Source of the DNA: Copromyces sp. CBS 386.78
Lineage: Eukaryota; Ascomycota; Sordariomycetes; Sordariales; Sordariaceae
Assembly (NCBI GenBank): GCA_030685235.1
Contig: MU839206.1
Location: forward strand, 1 to 64,000
DNA length: 64,000 nt
Reading direction: 5' to 3'
Of this stretch, positions 21,913 to 32,154 are shown one piece after another. How positions within the stretch are numbered: position 1 is the stretch's first letter; each line of letters starts with the position of its first letter. The translations under genes were made by a program, and so were the position numbers. The notes under the pieces are model-generated. The model had not been told where the DNA came from. It searched no databases and worked only from the letters and a program-made list of their open reading frames with translations.

Positions 21913-24900
21913 ATGGAGGACGGCCGTCACACACCGGACTCGACGAAGGGATCAAAGTCGGAGGAACACCCCAAGATGAACGGCTCCAAGCTAAAACGGG
22001 ATGGCGCCAGCAACGCCAGCAATGCGGCCACGCCAAACGGCTCCCAGACTGGAAACTCGAGACCCCCAAGCCTGTCGCCCGACGAACACAAGGCCGCGAG
22101 TGAAAGCACAGCAACTCCCACCGAAAATGCCCCGACACAAAAGCCTTCGCGAAAGGCGTCTCAGAAGAACTTGAAGAGGGAACCGGTGCTCTTTAGCCAT
22201 CTCCCCGACGTGAGGGAAGAGGCGTGCACACATTTCCAGGTCATACACGACTGTCTGTATGGCTCCAAGAATATGGGTGCATCCGAGCACGACGCGTTAG
22301 ACTGTGACTGTGCGGAAGAATGGCGTAAGTGAAAATATCTTCAGCTTCCCCTGGCCGCTAGCGTCGTGTCCGCCTCCCACCCGCCCGCCCGTCGGCCCCC
22401 TGACCGATTACTGACACCTGGCTCATCGTATAGGCGGTAATATGAACCATGCTTGCGGAGAAGATTCGGACTGTATCAACCGGGCTACCAAAATGGAGTG
22501 CGTTGACGGCGACTGCAACTGTGGTGCCGGATGCCAGAATCAGCGCTTCCAACGAAAACAGTATGCCGACGTGTCGGTCATCAAGACAGAGAAAAAGGGG
22601 TTCGGCCTCAGGGCAAACACGGATTTGCAAGTTAACGACTTCATTTTCGAGTACATTGGCGAGGTCATCAACGAGCCGACATTTCGCAGCCGCATGATCA
22701 AGTACGACAAGGAGGGCATCAAGCACTTCTACTTCATGTCACTAACCAAATCCGAGTTCGTGGATGCCACTAAAAAGGGCAATCTCGGCAGGTTTTGCAA
22801 CCATTCGTGCGATCCCAATTGCTATGTTGACAAGTGGGTGGTTGGGGATAAGCTGCGCATGGGCATTTTTGCCGGGCGCGCAATCAAGGCCGGTGAGGAA
22901 CTGGTGTTCAACTACAATGTGGACCGCTACGGCGCCGACCCGCAGCCCTGCTACTGCGGTGAACCAAACTGCACTGGTTTCATTGGCGGCAAAACACAAA
23001 CAGAGCGTGCGACCAAGCTACCTCCTGCCACCATCGAGGCCCTTGGTATTGAAGATGGCGACAGCTGGGACACGGCGGTGGCAGCTACCACCAAGAAGCC
23101 CCGCAAGAAGAAGGCTACCGAGGACGATGAAGACTATATCAACCGCTTCGAGCCTCGTGGCCTCGATGAAGAGGGCGTCACCAAGGTCATGGCCACGCTC
23201 ATGCAGTGCAAGGAGAAATGGATTGCCGTCAAGCTGCTAGGCCGTCTTCAGAACGCGGACGATGACCATGTCCGGAATCGGGTGGTGAAGATGCACGGAT
23301 ACCAGATTTTGAAGACAACCCTCAACACCTTTAAGGAAGACACCAATGTCGTACTACAAATCCTCGACATCCTGTATCAGCTCCCCCGCATCACCAAGAA
23401 TAAGATTACCGACTCTAACATCGAAGCCGCCGTCGAGCCCCTCACCCATTCCGACCACGAGAATGTCGCGTCGCAGTCCAAACGATTGCTTCAGGAATGG
23501 AGCAAATTGGAGACAGCCTATCGCATCCCGCGCAAGAAGCTCGACCCCTCCGCTCCCGTAACCACCAACTCGTTCGAGGATGACCGCCGCAACGTCAATC
23601 ATGAGGAGCATCCCTCGAGACCCGTCAATCCGTTCGAGAACATGGTGGTGCCTACTGGTCCCCGCAGCAACATTCCCCAACGTAACATGAATTACTTTAA
23701 CAACCAGCGACCACGGAAACTTCCAACCAATCTTCCTGCCGGATGGTTTGTCACCACTGACAGCACAGGCAAATATTACTTCTACGATAAGAGCGGCCAC
23801 ACCCAATGGCTGCGGCCCACAACGCCTGCTGTCGACGTGCCCAAGGCCTCCGCCAAAGTGGAACAAAACCAAAAGGCTCTGCAGGATATCATCGACAGCT
23901 TGACTAAGGAGCCAACGCCTCGTCATTCTGCGAATCAAACTCCCAAGTCCAATACGCCCGTACCAGACCATGGTAAGAAAGAGAAGTGGAGATCTCTTCC
24001 GATCGAGAAACAGATGAAGATCTACGAGAACACGGTATATCCACTCCCGAAAACTAATTTCCCTTCCTCTTGCGTTGATGCTGACCAGGGTTTCTTCAGC
24101 TCTTTCCCCATGTGAAATACGTTATGGACAAGTTTCACCGAAGACTTCCCAAGGAAGACCTTAAGCGGTTCGGCCGTGAGATCAACAAGAAGCTGGTTGC
24201 GTCCGACTACAAGAACCACCGAGTTGATGACCCCACGACCATCTCCTCCCACCAGGCGAGGAAGATCAGGAAGTTTGTTAAGGAATTCTTTGATCGCGCC
24301 GTAGTCAAGCACAGGGAAAACGAGCAGCGTGTCGCACAGAGAGCCGGGTCATCGTCTTCCGGCGCCCCCTCGCCTAATAATGGCGGTTCAGCAATTGGAC
24401 CCAGGTCATCACCTGGCCTTAACGGCGCCAGCAGTGCCCCCGTCAAGAATCAGAAGCCCGATGCCGAAGGCGACATCATCCTTACAGACGTTGAGGATGA
24501 AGGCGACAAGACCCCTGCCACCTCCAGCCCAGACCGCAAGAGGAAGCGTGCGAAAGACCAAGATGCCCCGGCACCGACTTCCGAACCGGTACCCTCACCG
24601 AAGCGAATCAAAGAGGACTCGTTAACCGCAGACTCGATCCCCAGCCCTCCGCCCCCTCCGCCGCCGCCGACAGATACCCCGCTCACAGAAGAGGAGCGAT
24701 CAATGCGCGAGCAAGAGGAGGCCCTAATGAGGGAGAACGAAGAAGCGCAGAGGCTGGAGGATGAGGAAGCCGAGCGCAAGGGAGCGGCTGCTGCGACCAA
24801 CACGGTGAACGGGGTAAATGGGATCAAGGCCCATCATCATACCTCGGAGGCATCACCTGCTGTTTCCGACGAGAGTAGTGGGATGGATTTTGATCGTGAG

Positions 24901-24951
24901 GAGCAGAGTAATAAGCAAGGGGCACAACAACAGGAGCCCGTCAGTCGTTAG
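21913..24951 (+). CDS. set-2: Histone H3 lysine-36 methyltransferase Set2
   Basis: Three exons (21913-22324, 22434-24034 and 24100-24951) encode 954 residues. Set2 methylates H3K36 on transcribed chromatin while bound to elongating RNA polymerase II. Domains in order: a Ser/Thr-rich N-terminus; an AWS cysteine-rich domain (about 130-180); a SET domain (about 181-300) with the cofactor/active-site motif NHSCDPNC at 260-267 and the [12 protein letters not shown] strand; a post-SET CxCxxxxC motif (about 310-316); a helical middle domain; a WW domain (about 565-600, GWF...YYFYD...TQWLRP); and a C-terminal SRI domain (about 672-745) that binds the phosphorylated polymerase CTD. A charged, proline-rich tail follows. 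Both introns have consensus signals: GTAAGT...GTATAG inside the AWS domain, and GTATAT...TTCAG just before the SRI domain. All key residues are present. Confidence 0.96.
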
Positions 24952-25969
24952 CGACGGCTTTTATAAGTTTTCTCGTCTTTTTCTTTTTCGTTTTCTTCTG
25001 GGTTTGGTAAAAAAAGTTTTAAGGGTTACTGAGAACAAGTTTATGGAAAGACAAGGCAGAGTTTAAAGGAAAATGCTTTGAATGGTTCTTTTTATCGGTT
25101 GTTTGCATGAAAAGGTCACCGCCCAGCCGCCAGCCGCATATTCTTGGTTGGTTGGCATCAGAAACAGTGGTTGGTTTGGTGGTTACTCGCTTATTCCGGT
25201 TCAGGTTGGGTGGCTGGTTGGTTGGTTGGTTGGTCATATATACTCAAAAATCGGTCGGTACACGGTACAGAGTCCGAACGGTTGGTGGTTTCTGATTCAT
25301 CATTCTTCCCTTTTAGGTCAGCACGTACAGGTAATGCCCGGGGAAAAGACCGGCGACAGACGGGCGGGTACAGGGGCTTGTTGTCGCTTTTCCTAGGATT
25401 CTCAGCCTTTCATCAGGAACATATTTTTTTTATATATCAGGCTTAGATCCATTATGGGCGGAGTGGTAAAGGGTGGATCGATGGACCGATGGTTGGAACA
25501 ATTCGACAGTCAGTCGCCAACATCTAGGCGGCAGGTTATTTGCGATGATTGGTTGGTGGACAATGGCACAAGGGGTACCAGTATAGCTGGCTGACTTTTT
25601 AGTCAAGGACACACATATACACACACACCTCTGCCTCCCTCCTTGATCTTTGGAGGAATCTCTTTTCTATTGGTAGAGAAAGAAAGCAGTATTGCATTAC
25701 GTCGTGACACTATGGGTGGTGGTAACAGTGGTGGTGATGGTGCTGGATTCGCATACACAAACACAAATGTTCGTCAGATACATCCTTTACACCCTACATA
25801 CATTCCGCTATCATCATCATCAAACAATGGCAGGTAGCTAAGTGGCTACAGTGTAGGTTGGCACACACACACATACACACACAGAGACACCCGGGAGGCA
25901 GATATTTATCTACTTATTTTTCTTGCTCATAAGCTCATACTCAGAGCTCTTTCGTTATTTTTACCACCT
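24952..25969. other. set-2 3' flank, no gene
   Basis: AT-rich sequence after the stop. It has a GGTT minisatellite (about 25211-25233), ACAC repeats (about 25619-25629 and 25862-25885), and no credible ORF. Confidence 0.5.
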
Positions 25970-26359
25970 TTGCTTTTTCGTTCTTTAGGCGTTTTAGGTC
26001 TCAAAAACAAAATGGAAACGGAAACGGAAAAGGCATCAATCAGTTGGCAACTGGTAACGGCGTTCTTGAATTGGAATACCCGGAGTGAGAGGAGTGAGAG
26101 GAGCGTAAGGCGTGAAGGCGTTTTTGGGGTTTACCTACCTTATATAATTCCTAGTGGAATTATAGCAGGCATTGGTTTCATCACTTGCGGCTGGCTTACC
26201 GTGGCTATGGCATTATTATGCTCTTACAGAGAAGCAGAGCAAAAAAGACGGCTAGACAGGCAGCCCGACCTGTGCAAAAGGTACAGAGGGCAAGAACAAG
26301 AAGTCGATGACAATGGCAAAGGCTTGGACGCCGTTCATTCTAAAGAGAATATAAGCTAG
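25970..26359 (+). CDS. Doubtful small membrane protein, 129 aa
   Basis: The ORF has one strongly hydrophobic stretch (about residues 54-86, starting YLPYIIPSGIIAGIGFITCG), then a highly charged tail (REAEQKRRLDRQPDLCKRY...). A later in-frame ATG at 26012 would also include the membrane segment. The pattern of one membrane helix followed by a basic, RGQ-containing tail is loosely like small mitochondrial inner-membrane subunits, but I cannot place it in a family. No splice sites, TATA box or codon bias support it. It may be a chance ORF. Confidence 0.2.
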   Translation: MLFRSLGVLGLKNKMETETEKASISWQLVTAFLNWNTRSERSERSVRREGVFGVYLPYIIPSGIIAGIGFITCGWLTVAMALLCSYREAEQKRRLDRQPDLCKRYRGQEQEVDDNGKGLDAVHSKENIS

Positions 26360-26518
26360 AGACCAGACACACACACGCATGGCCATTTATTCGTTGGTCG
26401 TGGCGATATGGATGCGATATCGTTGAGACAAGGGAATGTAAGGTGATCTTTGATCCATGCTATCTATACCTATGCTTATGGGCAACACATATTTTACTCC
26501 ACCTCAACGAATAACGAC

Positions 26519-26521
<3 letters not shown>

Positions 26522-26556
<35 letters not shown>
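26522..26556. repeat. (TC)n microsatellite
   Basis: Thirty-five bases of uninterrupted TC dinucleotides in intergenic DNA. Confidence 0.95.
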
Positions 26557-26558
<2 letters not shown>

Positions 26559-29500
26559 CTTGTTTGTTGTTGCCCTTATCCAACCCCTACTATACATAGG
26601 ATCGTTACACGAAGGAGGATTAGGAGGGAGGGATCCCTATACCCAGGTACCTCGCAGTAGACTTACTCAGTACCTGATCTAGAACCATCTCACCTATTCT
26701 TAAACCGTTCACTGCCCGTTCTGCCCGGCCGGTCTCAGACACGCATGCGCATGGCGTTCTGTAAGTCTATACGATACGGACCAGCCAACCCGTAACTCCG
26801 GTTGAATGCGGGTATTGGCATGGTGAACGCATGATTGAGGGCATGTGTAGGCGAGTTGGTTCTTGCGGAGGAAGAAACTGAGCCATGCTTGTTCAATCTT
26901 CAAAGTGAACTCAACACGCCTGCTAGCAGCATTGCAGGTCAAGAAAGTTTGGGTAACTTCACCCAAGGTACCTACTCGGCGTGCCGATAACGATAGCCCG
27001 AGATGAAATGTGTGCTCTCGTTCCCGAAGCAAGAGTAATGATTGTAGCGCCGATGGCGTCTGGGCGTCTGGTGTGGCTTTTCGTGATAGCGATGTGTGGT
27101 GACTGACCCGAGACCGAGGTACAGGCCATGTTTCCTTACTTTTTTCTTCTTCTTTGTGTTTTGGTCCTTTTTGTTGCGCCTTTTTTGGTCTTGGAAGATT
27201 ACCAAATATCCACCCGAGTCGCCATTCTCGGTTCTTGGAGGAAGAAAATGGAACAAAGACTATGAAGAAACCAAAGAGCTGAGCGCAACGAAAGCGCATA
27301 AACCCCCATAGTCACCATCCACCAACGACAAACTCGACACATCACATCCCGTTTAACCTCCTACCTATGCAACTGTCCGTCTCGATTCGTGACGTTGTCG
27401 TGTTCAGCTAGGTAGGGCACCGGCACAGGCTCGCGAAAACCATGGTAGAACTCAGACGGGAAGGGACCTGATCTAGAGCAATTAATTTCGAATCAATTTC
27501 CAGTCCCGCTAAAGCTGAGTGAGTCTCCTCCCCCCCACTGTTCATACCCAGTATCCATGGTGTCCCTCAATGCTCCAGGGCACCCCAATGCCGAATGAAC
27601 GTGGCCCCGTGGCACACCCGAAGGCGTGGTGGTGTGTCTTTTTGGTGTCTCCGGGGTAACGCAAACATGACATCGGGGTAGCTTGACAGGCCTGGCGCGG
27701 GAAGACAATTGCGAGATTGCGAGATTGGGAAATCTCTCCCGCCAAGGTTACCTATGCTGGATGTTGAGGCGGAAGATCATTTGTGCTGATCCCCGGAATC
27801 AGCCGGATCTGCAATGCTGGGGGGAACCTCAGGGAAAGGGGAGGTCTAGACTATTTTTTCGTCTTCATTTTTGGGTTTCATTTTCTTTCGATTTTGACTT
27901 CATGATCAGGCTGTCACGTTCGGGATTGTTAGGTAAGGTATGAAGGGACAAGGAAGCCGTGGCTTGTCAAAATCAGATGTCCTGTCGCACCAAGAAACGT
28001 CGTGCGAGTGTAGCTGGGTATCAGGAGCACCCGAACGTGGCCAGGGGACGCGCAAGGCCGGGTTGTAAGGTACACAGCAGAGAGAGAGACTCGGGGCTAG
28101 AAGACTGGATGCAAGCTCGTCGAGAAACTCCAAACTCTTTTCACTTTTTCTTTTTCTTTCCTGTGGGCATCCGCCGCAGTGCAATTGCGAAGAGTCCGAG
28201 GCCAATGAAAAAGTGTTGATGATTGCTTCGACGACAGTACAAAAAGAGAGAACCCTGCCCCTGGTTATAGTATTAGTGGGACCTTTTATTGATTTGTTTA
28301 CGCGTCTAGGGTGACAAAAAAGACCAGACCATTCGCGCTTATTGATTATGCAGTAAGCGGGACTGCCGGAACCTCCGGGACATCAACAACACCGAGCTGC
28401 TGCACTGCACACGCGCAAAGCGAAATCTCGCTTATGTGCAACATGTCGTCAATGAGGCGGTAGCCTTTTTCTTTTTTGCCCTCAACCACCGCGTCCTACC
28501 CAAATTAATCATCCAGTGATGCGAAACCGAACCTGGCTGGTCCCGCGCCTTCGTACGTTACTCCCGTCGGTTGCGCTCATCTGGAGGCTGAGAGAGGGCC
28601 ACTTTGACGCCACAGACCACCACAATCACCACCATCTTTGATAAATTCTATTGGACCACTCAGTTGACCCAATGAGAGCCATGGACGACGGATGGAAGAC
28701 ATGAAATGCACAAAGTCGGCTTCATGCACCGAACACCGAAAAAGATGCGCAAGACACAAGGTCCCCTGCATTTTAGACTACAGCATGTGGTGTAAGTACC
28801 TTCTAAAATGCGCCATTCAATAATTGAACACCATGCTTCTCGCCTACCCACCTGCTTGCCTTTCTCGTCCACACCGGTGCAACCAAGTGACCAAGCCCAG
28901 CGCTCCAAGCTCCCGTTGGTAATTGTGGTGATGGCCTCTTTCAGGACCCCTGTCAACACTCGTCGTCCTCGTCCATCAAAGTAGCCCGAGGAGCGTTCCA
29001 CTGTGGTTGTCTCGACGTCGAGGTATCGAGGACAACACCATCGAGGTACCGTTATTCATCATTGCAGCCCATCCAAAGTCCTTGGAGTAGCAAATGAAAG
29101 GAGAAGGCCATCGAAGCTCGAGGACGGCACAGAGAGACACAACAGGAAAGCCACCAAGCCCCCAAAACACCACCATCAGCAAAGAAGCATGGGGGTGGCC
29201 TCTCTGCCTCTTTACCCCTGACCCAGCTCTCCCAAACGGGTCGTTAGCTAGACTAGCAGCTTACGCACAGCACTAGTGCCAGCCAGCACGGCCATAACAC
29301 CATGGTCACCACCCAAATGGGAACCATTGGCACTTGTCCGGCGTCCCGCTTTTTTTTATTATTTCCATTTTCTCTCCAACCCTTCTCAGCCCTCATTTCT
29401 TCAAGTCCGCCTTTTCTCTTTTCTCTCTTCTCCGGTCTCTCTCTCTCTCTCAACGTGGTGGTGGAGTGCATGGTTCTGCCCTGCTCAACACCGTATCATC

Positions 29501-29867
29501 TCCGCAGCCGAACCAACCACCATCTCCCCCATGTCTCCTTGCTAGTGTCCGCTCCGCTCGCCCCCAGCTTCCATTCTGGCCAGAACACCTTGCAGACCTT
29601 TTCTGCATCCACCGGCATTGCATCTGAAATTCATCGGCTCCCCCCGGTCTTTCGTCCCATTGGTGTCCCATTGTTCTGTTCCCTCGTCTTATATTTACCC
29701 GCCTACCCATATTGGATTTGCCTGATCCCACCGTCTGCTTTCTTGAAGGACTGGACGACAGACAGATGCTCCAACATTGACTTGTTAGCTCCCGGTCTCA
29801 CACCATCCCGCCTTGTTGGGCCGCCATTCATCACCCATCACTCCCGCCAGCAAACTGGCTGTAGTGA
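26557..29867. other. Intergenic, no gene supported
   Basis: Long interval upstream of the DUF7729-like gene. Minus-strand ORFs at 26709-27299 (196 codons) and 28660-29001 (113 codons) are the largest but have no domain, signal peptide or convincing intron. The right end is CT-rich (29340-29450), as in a fungal promoter region. Confidence 0.45.
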
Positions 29868-29874
29868 TATAAAG
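29868..29874 (+). promoter_or_regulatory. TATA box of the DUF7729-like gene
   Basis: TATAAAG, about 290 bp before the ATG at 30157, in a CT-rich neighbourhood. It implies a leader of roughly 250 nt that contains the uORF at 30116. Confidence 0.5.
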
Positions 29875-30115
29875 GCGGGAAAGCTACCCCCACTTGCGCT
29901 TCGCTCATCGCTCGCTGGTCTCATCGCTTAACCCTGTACCGTCTTGGTCATCAACAACTGAAGAGAGATCGACAAACCTACCGACGACCGACCAAACCAT
30001 ACCGAGACGCACACCGAACATCCATCTGCCTGTCTGACCCGGCCGATCGGGAAATTTCTAGTCCTTCGTTTTACACACACCTACAAACTCGAGACCTGTG
30101 TTGTTCCACAGAGTG

Positions 30116-30160
30116 ATGTACCACCAACTGCTACGACACTCTGTTACAGCCGTGACATGA
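30116..30160 (+). promoter_or_regulatory. uORF overlapping the main start codon (ATGA)
   Basis: ATG at 30116 opens a 14-codon frame (MYHQLLRHSVTAVT). Its TGA stop (30158-30160) overlaps the main ATG (30157-30159) as ATGA. Ribosomes finishing the uORF would be placed exactly at the main start, where six ATG codons stand in a row. Confidence 0.5.
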
Positions 30161-31416
30161 TGATGATGATGATGTACTCCTTTACCTCGAAGAAGAAGTT
30201 CCAACAACAATGGGGGTCCGTTGTTACCAGTCTAGGTCTGGTGTTCGTCCTGCTTTCATGCTTTGTTAGCCAGACAACGGCACGGGCAGTACTGGCCATT
30301 ACGCCCGAGGACTTGAGCACCTCGATCGACTTTAACACCCCGTTGGAGATCGACACCTCAGAACCACCAATCATTAATGAAGGAGAATGGATTTTGCTGT
30401 CGCCGGAGCAGGCGGAGTTGAAGCATGTTGGGCCAGGGGGGTTGAGGAAGCGTACTGAGAAGGAGATCACCTCCGTGGCAGCATCCGGCTCCGTGACAAC
30501 TACCTTCCAAATCGCCGTTTCCACCATCACCGAGAAACCAGCTACAACCACCACCACTACCGCCCGGGCCGAAGAGACCGCACCCGTTTCGAGCTCCCTG
30601 CCCAAGTTCTTCGACGGCAGTTTATCCGCCAACTTTGCTCCTAACAGCAACTGCCCGTCCTTTCTCAACTCGTTTCTCAACAACCAGACCTTCAACCAAT
30701 GCTACCCCATTTCGTTGTTGATGCAGGTTTGTCTCCCTCCCCTTCCACCCCCTTTTTTCCTTCTCGCCAAGCTAACTCATATCCAACAGGGCTCCCAATC
30801 CTTCTTCCAAGCTCAACGCTCCCTCGTCGCCCTCACCCGCGTCCTCGACGCCTCCTGCTCTCCCAACGTCACCTTCTGCGCCTCCTACCTCTCCAGCCTC
30901 GCCTCCTCCCTAATCGCCCCCGAAGCTTGCGAAGCCGAGTACCAAGCGGGCCACACCGTCGTGCGCGATGCCTACGTCGCCTTGATCGCTTACGCCCCTG
31001 TGTATTCGGCAACCTGTCTCAAGGACACCTCCACCCAGGGTAGCGAAGGGGGATATTGCTACGCCAACGCAGTCATGAACTTCACCAACCCCAGCAGCGT
31101 GTACGTCTACCACCTGGCGCTTAATGTGAGCCTGCCCGGGTCGACGGTGCCGAGTTGCGGCGGGTGCTTGAGGGAGACGATGCAGGTTTATCATGCCGCT
31201 GCTGCGGACAGAAAACAACCGGTGGCGGGCGTGTATGTGAAGGCGGCCAAGATGGTGAATGTGGTGTGTGGAGTCGGGTTTGTTAATGAGACGTTGCCGG
31301 AGGAGATGGTGTTGTCGAGCTCGGGCAGTAGTGCCATTGTTGCCTTTAGCTTGGGAGGGACAGGCATTGTGCCGTTTGTGACGACGGCGGTTGCGGCGGT
31401 GTTGTGGCTCATATGA
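30157..31416 (+). CDS. GPI-anchored surface protein, DUF7729-like
   Basis: Two exons (30157-30726 and 30790-31416) give 398 residues. The 63-nt intron 30727-30789 (GTTTGT, branch GCTAAC, acceptor CCAACAG) is in phase and has no stop. Retention would insert 21 residues. The N-terminus is six Met residues then a basic stretch and a hydrophobic signal segment (about 22-40). A Ser/Thr-rich linker (about 105-150) leads to a cysteine-rich domain that begins SNCPSFLNSFLNNQTFNQCY. It contains repeated Cys, N-glycosylation sequons, and the C-G-G-C motif near residue 310. This resembles the fungal DUF7729 family of extracellular proteins of unknown function. The C-terminus (GTGIVPFVTTAVAAVLWLI) is a GPI-attachment signal. 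It probably sits in the cell wall or outer plasma membrane. The first of the six ATGs is used by convention; any could serve. Confidence 0.85.
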   Translation: MMMMMMYSFTSKKKFQQQWGSVVTSLGLVFVLLSCFVSQTTARAVLAITPEDLSTSIDFNTPLEIDTSEPPIINEGEWILLSPEQAELKHVGPGGLRKRTEKEITSVAASGSVTTTFQIAVSTITEKPATTTTTTARAEETAPVSSSLPKFFDGSLSANFAPNSNCPSFLNSFLNNQTFNQCYPISLLMQVCLPPLPPPFFLLAKLTHIQQGSQSFFQAQRSLVALTRVLDASCSPNVTFCASYLSSLASSLIAPEACEAEYQAGHTVVRDAYVALIAYAPVYSATCLKDTSTQGSEGGYCYANAVMNFTNPSSVYVYHLALNVSLPGSTVPSCGGCLRETMQVYHAAAADRKQPVAGVYVKAAKMVNVVCGVGFVNETLPEEMVLSSSGSSAIVAFSLGGTGIVPFVTTAVAAVLWLI

Positions 31417-32154
31417 TGATGATGATGATGATGATTGAGCGTGAGAATGAATGGCTCCAAACGGCAGGAACAAGCATTGAAGCTGCTGCCTGGCTGGAGA
31501 AGAAGGAGTTGAACAACAAGAATACTTAATGGCTTTTTGTCTAATGATAATCAACGGTATATACGGGAGGGGTGGGAGGCATAGATAGCTTGGACCTGGA
31601 TGGGATGGGAGAAGGCTTCAAAAGGAGAAGCAACAACAACAACAACAACCACGCTACAGCAGCGCTCAAATAAGCCACCAGAAAGCAAGCGACGGAGTTG
31701 GAAAGCATCAACGGGAAACGACCTGGTTTTGGTCACAGCTTCTTTGGATTTTGGTTCTGGTTCTTGGATATACTTTAACGACCTTTAAGAAGACGGCGCT
31801 TGATAGATACCCTTTTCTTTTCTTTTCTTCTGTGGATATATTAAGAGAGAGATCACATGCTGCTGAGTGAGTACATACCTCCAGTCACAACACTGTACTC
31901 TCAACGATCGTTGAAGCCATTCCAGTTTATTTATTCATAAAAACATCTATTCATCAAGTATGCGTCCCTTGCAAACCTCAAAAACCCACGATACCACCCC
32001 CCCACCCCCCCCCCCCAACCCAAAAAAAAAAAAAGCCCCTTCGTTAATCACACACAACCACGAACTTGCAAAAGAATGTTTACCTTTCCCAAAACGCTTC
32101 CAAACTCGGTGACGCTGTTCTTTCCTTTCTCCCACACCACACGCTCAACATCTA
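31417..32154. other. Convergent 3' intergenic region
   Basis: Lies between the 3' ends of the DUF7729-like gene and cul-4. It contains a (GAT)n continuation right after the stop (31412-31434), a CAA repeat (31628-31648), and C-rich and A-rich runs (31998-32034). No gene. Confidence 0.6.

Noticed and set aside
26709..27299. 196-codon minus-strand ORF
   Set aside because: Low-complexity Lys/Glu patch from a T-rich tract. No recognised domain.
28660..29001. 113-codon minus-strand ORF starting MERSSGYFDGRGRR
   Set aside because: The N-terminal half looks protein-like, but no convincing intron or second exon could be joined and no family was recognised.
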